Assembly: GCA_018224485.1 (NCBI GenBank)
Contig: JAGTVE010000209.1
Coordinates: 1-9,074, forward strand
Reading direction: 5' to 3'
DNA length: 9,074 bases
Origin: Thioalkalivibrio sp.
GTDB lineage: Bacteria > Pseudomonadota > Gammaproteobacteria > Ectothiorhodospirales > Ectothiorhodospiraceae
Shown piece by piece: positions 7,042 to 9,074 of the stretch; the stretch's first letter is position 1, and each line of letters begins with the position of its first letter. Position numbers and translations under genes: made by a program. The notes below the pieces were generated by a model that worked only from the letters and a program-made list of their open reading frames with translations, searched no databases and was not told the DNA's origin.

Positions 7042-7946
7042 CAGCCACTGCCCTTGGTACGGGTCTTGCCGGGCCTTGCGTTCTTCTCGACGTACTGGAT
7101 GATCATCCCGGCGATGTCCTTGCCGGTGGCCTTCTCGACGCCTTCAAGGCCGGGAGAGGAATTGATCTCCATCACCACCGGGCCGTGATTGGAACGCAGC
7201 ATGTCGACGCCGCAGACGTTCAGTCCCATGGACTTGGCCGCCCGGATCGCGGTGGAGCGCTCCTCGGGACTGATCCGGATCGTCTCCGCGCTGCCGCCCC
7301 GGTGCAGGTTGGACCGGAAGTCGCCGGCCGCACCGGTGCGCTTCATCGCCGCGACGACCTTGCCGCCGATCACGAAGGCGCGGATGTCGGTGCCGCCCGC
7401 CTCCTTGATGAATTCCTGCACCAGGATGTTGATGTTGGCCCCGCGGAAGGTCTCGATCACGGACTTGGCCGATCGGTCGGTGTCGGTCAGCATCACCCCG
7501 ATGCCCTGCGTGCCCTCGAGGAGCTTGATCACCACGGGCGTGCCGCCGGCAAGCTTGATCACCTCTTCGGTGTGTTTCGGGTCGTGGGCGAAGGTCGTCA
7601 CCGGGAGGCTGATCCCGTCGCGGGCGAGGAGCTGCATCGAGCGCAGCTTGTCGCGCGACCGTCCGATCGCGACGCTCTCGTTCACCGGGTACACACCCAT
7701 CATCTCGAACTGGCGCAACACGGCCAGCCCGTAGAAGGTGATGGACGCACCAATGCGCGGGATGACCGCGTCGTATACGGGCAGCCTTCCGCCGTTGTAG
7801 TAGATCTCGGGCCGGCGCGAGGCGATGTTCATGTAGCAACGCGTGGTGTTGATGGCGTCGAGCTGGTGCCCGCGGGCCTCCGCGGCCTCCTTGATGCGCT
7901 GGTGTGAATAGAGGTTCGGATTGCGTGCCAGCATTGCAATCTTCAT
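7041..7946 (-). CDS. rimK: RimK, ATP-grasp glutamate ligase for ribosomal protein S6
   Basis: This 301-residue protein matches E. coli RimK in length, and its metal-binding residues fall at the numbers I recall for that enzyme: D248, E260 and N262. Other ATP-grasp landmarks are K100, K141, the loop LLEGTQGIGV (142-151), QEFIKEAGGTDIRAF (177-191), MKRTGAAGDFRSNLHRGG (201-218) and the closing MEINSSPGLEGVEKATG (259-275). RimK adds alpha-linked glutamate residues to the C-terminus of S6 (RpsF), altering ribosomes and the proteome; it can also make poly-glutamate in vitro. The start is firm: AAGGAGA (7959-7953), inside the end of the upstream gene, is 6 nt from ATG 7946, and the ATG overlaps the upstream stop as ATGA. 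The product is probably made in concert with its neighbours on both sides. Confidence 0.97.
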   Translation of the reverse strand: MKIAMLARNPNLYSHQRIKEAAEARGHQLDAINTTRCYMNIASRRPEIYYNGGRLPVYDAVIPRIGASITFYGLAVLRQFEMMGVYPVNESVAIGRSRDKLRSMQLLARDGISLPVTTFAHDPKHTEEVIKLAGGTPVVIKLLEGTQGIGVMLTDTDRSAKSVIETFRGANINILVQEFIKEAGGTDIRAFVIGGKVVAAMKRTGAAGDFRSNLHRGGSAETIRISPEERSTAIRAAKSMGLNVCGVDMLRSNHGPVVMEINSSPGLEGVEKATGKDIAGMIIQYVEKNARPGKTRTKGSG

Positions 7947-8425
7947 TGGGATTCTCCTTTTTCAGGTGCGGTCAGCCATGACCTGGCGCCATCGACCAGG
8001 AGGCCGTGACGCCGGATGGCACTTCGGCCGATGATGATGGGAAACGCCATATCGCTGCGGTTGGCCAGCGAGAGTTCGATGAGGAAACGGTGCCCCGCCA
8101 GGTGAATGCGCGTGCGGATGATGATGCGCTCCTCCGGAACCCCGCTCGTGTTGCGGATGCTGCGGCGATCGTGCACCGGCCAGTGGCAGATGCCGGCCTC
8201 GGACATCCCCGGATGGCAGGGGTGAAAGGCCACCCAGCGCCCGCTGTCCCGCTCATACGGTTCGATGTTGTCCGCATGCAGCGCCGATGTGCGCGCGCCG
8301 GTATCGATCTTTGCACGAATCCTGAGCAGCCCGAGATCGGGCAACGAGACGATTTCCCGCCAGCCGATGATCGTCGGTTTGCCAGCATCCTTTTTCTTGC
8401 GGCCGGCTTTCACGTTAACCGTCAT
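7943..8425 (-). CDS. rimB: RimB-type retropepsin-like protease (annotated in databases as 'ATP-dependent zinc protease')
   Basis: This 160-residue protein has the IDTGARTSALHA motif (40-51), with the D-T-G active-site triad typical of retropepsin-like aspartic proteases. The family is annotated as zinc protease (PF05618), although the motif points to an aspartic fold. Other family marks are IRNTSGVPEERIIIRT (90-105), FPIIIGRSAIRRHG (128-141) and VDGARSWL (144-151). In Pseudomonas a member called RimB is encoded with RimK and modulates S6 glutamylation; the same pairing here supports the name. The N-terminus is a short basic tail (GRKKK). ATG 8425 is preceded by a purine-rich AGGTGG/GGAGG stretch (8442-8435), slightly far but usable. 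A mosaic repeat lies just upstream, 17 nt from the ATG. Confidence 0.87.
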   Translation of the reverse strand: MTVNVKAGRKKKDAGKPTIIGWREIVSLPDLGLLRIRAKIDTGARTSALHADNIEPYERDSGRWVAFHPCHPGMSEAGICHWPVHDRRSIRNTSGVPEERIIIRTRIHLAGHRFLIELSLANRSDMAFPIIIGRSAIRRHGLLVDGARSWLTAPEKGESQ

Positions 8426-8442
8426 GGTTCTGCGCCACCTCC

Positions 8443-8584
8443 GGCGATGAAGGCTCCCTCCCCCGCGTGCGGGGACAAATCCGCCGGGAGCGGATTTCGA
8501 ACCGCCGCAGGCGGGCCCGAAGGGCGGAGGGCAGGATGCCCGGAGTCACGGCTGGGGTGGGGGTGCGGCGTCGTGACTGGCCCT
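8443..8584 (+). repeat. Dispersed repeat A, copy 2, interrupted by block B
   Basis: The left half (8443-8474: GGCGATGAAGGC, CTCCCTC and a CCCCGC/GCGGGG hairpin at 8461-8474) and the right half (8552-8584: TGGGGTGGGGGTGCGGCGT, then a tail ending GGCCCT) match repeat A1 on the minus strand at 392-461. In A1 these halves are nearly contiguous. Here the 79-bp block B separates them. The element sits between the small membrane ORF and the rimB-like gene, and its left end lies at the Shine-Dalgarno region of the latter, so it is probably transcribed as part of that leader. The right half is G-rich (GGGG-T-GGGGG) and could form a weak quadruplex on the plus strand. Confidence 0.75.
8473..8551 (+). 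repeat. Hairpin-rich dispersed repeat, block B, copy 2
   Basis: This copy matches 302-380 at 77 of 79 positions in the same orientation. The four stems are intact: 8477-8484 with 8490-8497, 8502-8506 with 8510-8514, 8515-8518 with 8522-8525, and 8529-8533 with 8537-8541. The preceding CCCCGC/GCGGGG hairpin (8461-8474) makes a run of five. High identity between two copies some 8 kb apart, in non-coding DNA, implies recent duplication, gene conversion or an active dispersal process. Confidence 0.9.
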
Positions 8585-8593
8585 GAACGCGCC

Positions 8594-8743
8594 TCAGCGG
8601 GACTTAAGGTACAACAGTCGCCCGATGAAGGCCGCACCCAGGATGATCCAGCCGATCGGATAGGGCAGGATCCCGGCGAAGAAGGCGGTCAGGGTGGCGA
8701 TCAGCAGGGCGCCGATGATCAGCAGGGGAATGTCCATGTCCAT
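8594..8743 (-). CDS. Small two-helix membrane protein, unknown function
   Basis: This 49-residue ORF begins MDMDIPLL and has two hydrophobic stretches (about 5-23 and 29-45) around an LPYPIG turn, ending in a basic tail (LKSR). That is a membrane hairpin, probably with both ends in the cytoplasm. Codon use (CTG, ATC, GCC) is that of a genuine gene in this genome. No family was recognised. Start choice is uncertain: neither ATG 8743 nor ATG 8737 has a clear Shine-Dalgarno. A GTG at 8809 would add 22 residues of less typical codon use. It lies upstream of, and in the same direction as, the rimB-rimK set, separated by the mosaic repeat, so it could be the operon's small first member. Pseudomonas rim operons also start with a small gene (rimA), but no homology can be claimed. 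Confidence 0.5.
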   Translation of the reverse strand: MDMDIPLLIIGALLIATLTAFFAGILPYPIGWIILGAAFIGRLLYLKSR

Positions 8744-8936
8744 GGGATCGATCGGCAGGGCGGACGTTCCCTGCAGGCCAGTGGGGTGGCCAAAACGAAG
8801 TGTGCCCACCAGCTACCCCGGCTGACGACTGGCCGACCTCCTTCAGCGGACCATGATGGTCGCAGTGATCATCGTCGCAGTGATCCCCGTGCGGGTCCGG
8901 TGTCTCTCTCCCCTGCGCGGCCGAGTGGACTGCCAA
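8744..8936 (-). other. Short inter-ORF region with a two-copy 15-bp tandem repeat
   Basis: Between the two small membrane ORFs lies about 190 bp with no convincing gene. GTCGCAGTGATC occurs twice, 15 bp apart (8859-8870 and 8874-8885). On the minus strand this codes for a His/Asp/Cys-rich stretch, HGDHCDDDHCDHHG, in a frame opened by a TTG (8936) directly after the stop of the 24-residue ORF. There is no Shine-Dalgarno at that TTG, and the later part of the frame is a shadow of the 49-residue ORF. A strong AAGGAGG (8843-8837) on the minus strand is not followed by a start codon at proper spacing. Confidence 0.4.
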
Positions 8937-9011
8937 TCAGACGGAGTAGGCGAGGTACATGGCACCAACGATGGTCAGCGAGGCCATGCCCGATGTGACC
9001 AGGATTCTCAT
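8937..9011 (-). CDS. 24-residue single-helix membrane micro-protein (candidate)
   Basis: This minus-strand ORF starts at ATG 9011 and ends at TGA 8939-8937. Its product begins MRILVTSGM and continues as one hydrophobic helix to MYLAYSV. A Shine-Dalgarno GGAG (9021-9018) lies 6 nt from the ATG, and codons are mostly G/C-ending (CTG, GTC, GCC, ATC), as in the neighbours. One basic residue at the N-terminus followed by hydrophobic sequence to the end fits a tiny tail-less inner-membrane protein. No family was recognised. A possible -10 box, GATAAT (9057-9052), lies upstream on the same strand; its -35 would fall at or beyond the window edge. The ORF could instead be a leader peptide for the downstream rim genes. 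Confidence 0.45.
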   Translation of the reverse strand: MRILVTSGMASLTIVGAMYLAYSV

Positions 9012-9074
9012 GTTCTTCTCCAGCGTGGATCGTGTCACGAGGGTCAAGCAGATTATCGGTAAACCAAGCACAAG

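Noticed and set aside
4818..7048. Two 466-residue minus-strand open frames (4818-6218 and 5648-7048) spanning the ATPase and hydrolase genes
   Set aside because: Both are arginine/proline-rich shadows crossing the boundary of two genes whose motifs are clear in other frames.
8837..8843. Strong Shine-Dalgarno-like AAGGAGG on the minus strand
   Set aside because: No ATG, GTG or TTG follows at a workable distance. The next in-frame GTG for the small membrane ORF (8809) is 27 nt away.

Overview
The window reads as a chromosomal segment of a high-GC gammaproteobacterium. This is inferred from strong G/C third-position codon use, Shine-Dalgarno starts, an exact RimK family member and GC-rich dispersed repeats. 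An Ectothiorhodospiraceae/Chromatiales-like host is possible, but genus cannot be fixed from sequence alone. No rRNA, tRNA, CRISPR array, transposase or phage gene was seen.

Layout. Bases 1-197 are the 3' end of a plus-strand gene ending in a bacterial SH3 domain. Bases 198-687 are non-coding: a mosaic GC-rich repeat (302-461), then an AT-rich island (about 552-597) with a perfect inverted repeat that is probably the control region of the next operon. Bases 688-6005 form one plus-strand operon for a peptide-type (Dpp/Opp) ABC importer: secreted binding protein, two permeases and a single polypeptide with two fused ATPase domains. The last three genes overlap each other.

From the right edge a minus-strand set runs towards it: a 24-residue membrane micro-ORF (9011-8937), a 49-residue two-helix membrane ORF (8743-8594), a second mosaic repeat (8443-8584), then three translationally coupled genes. 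These are a RimB-type retropepsin-like protease (8425-7943), the RimK glutamate ligase (7946-7041) and an M14-type succinylglutamate desuccinylase/aspartoacylase homologue (7041-5998). The two operons meet tail to tail with an 8-bp overlap of coding sequence and no terminator between them.

How the genes work together. The ABC operon supplies a complete importer, probably for oligopeptides or similar small solutes. The rim set has a ligase that adds glutamates to the C-terminus of ribosomal protein S6, a protease of the family encoded with it in pseudomonads, and a zinc hydrolase that could act as the opposing enzyme. That last role is a hypothesis.

The most unusual DNA is the pair of mosaic repeats. 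A 79-bp block (77 of 79 identical between copies) folds into four consecutive hairpins. In the right-hand copy it interrupts a second repeat, which is seen uninterrupted, in opposite orientation, in the left-hand copy.
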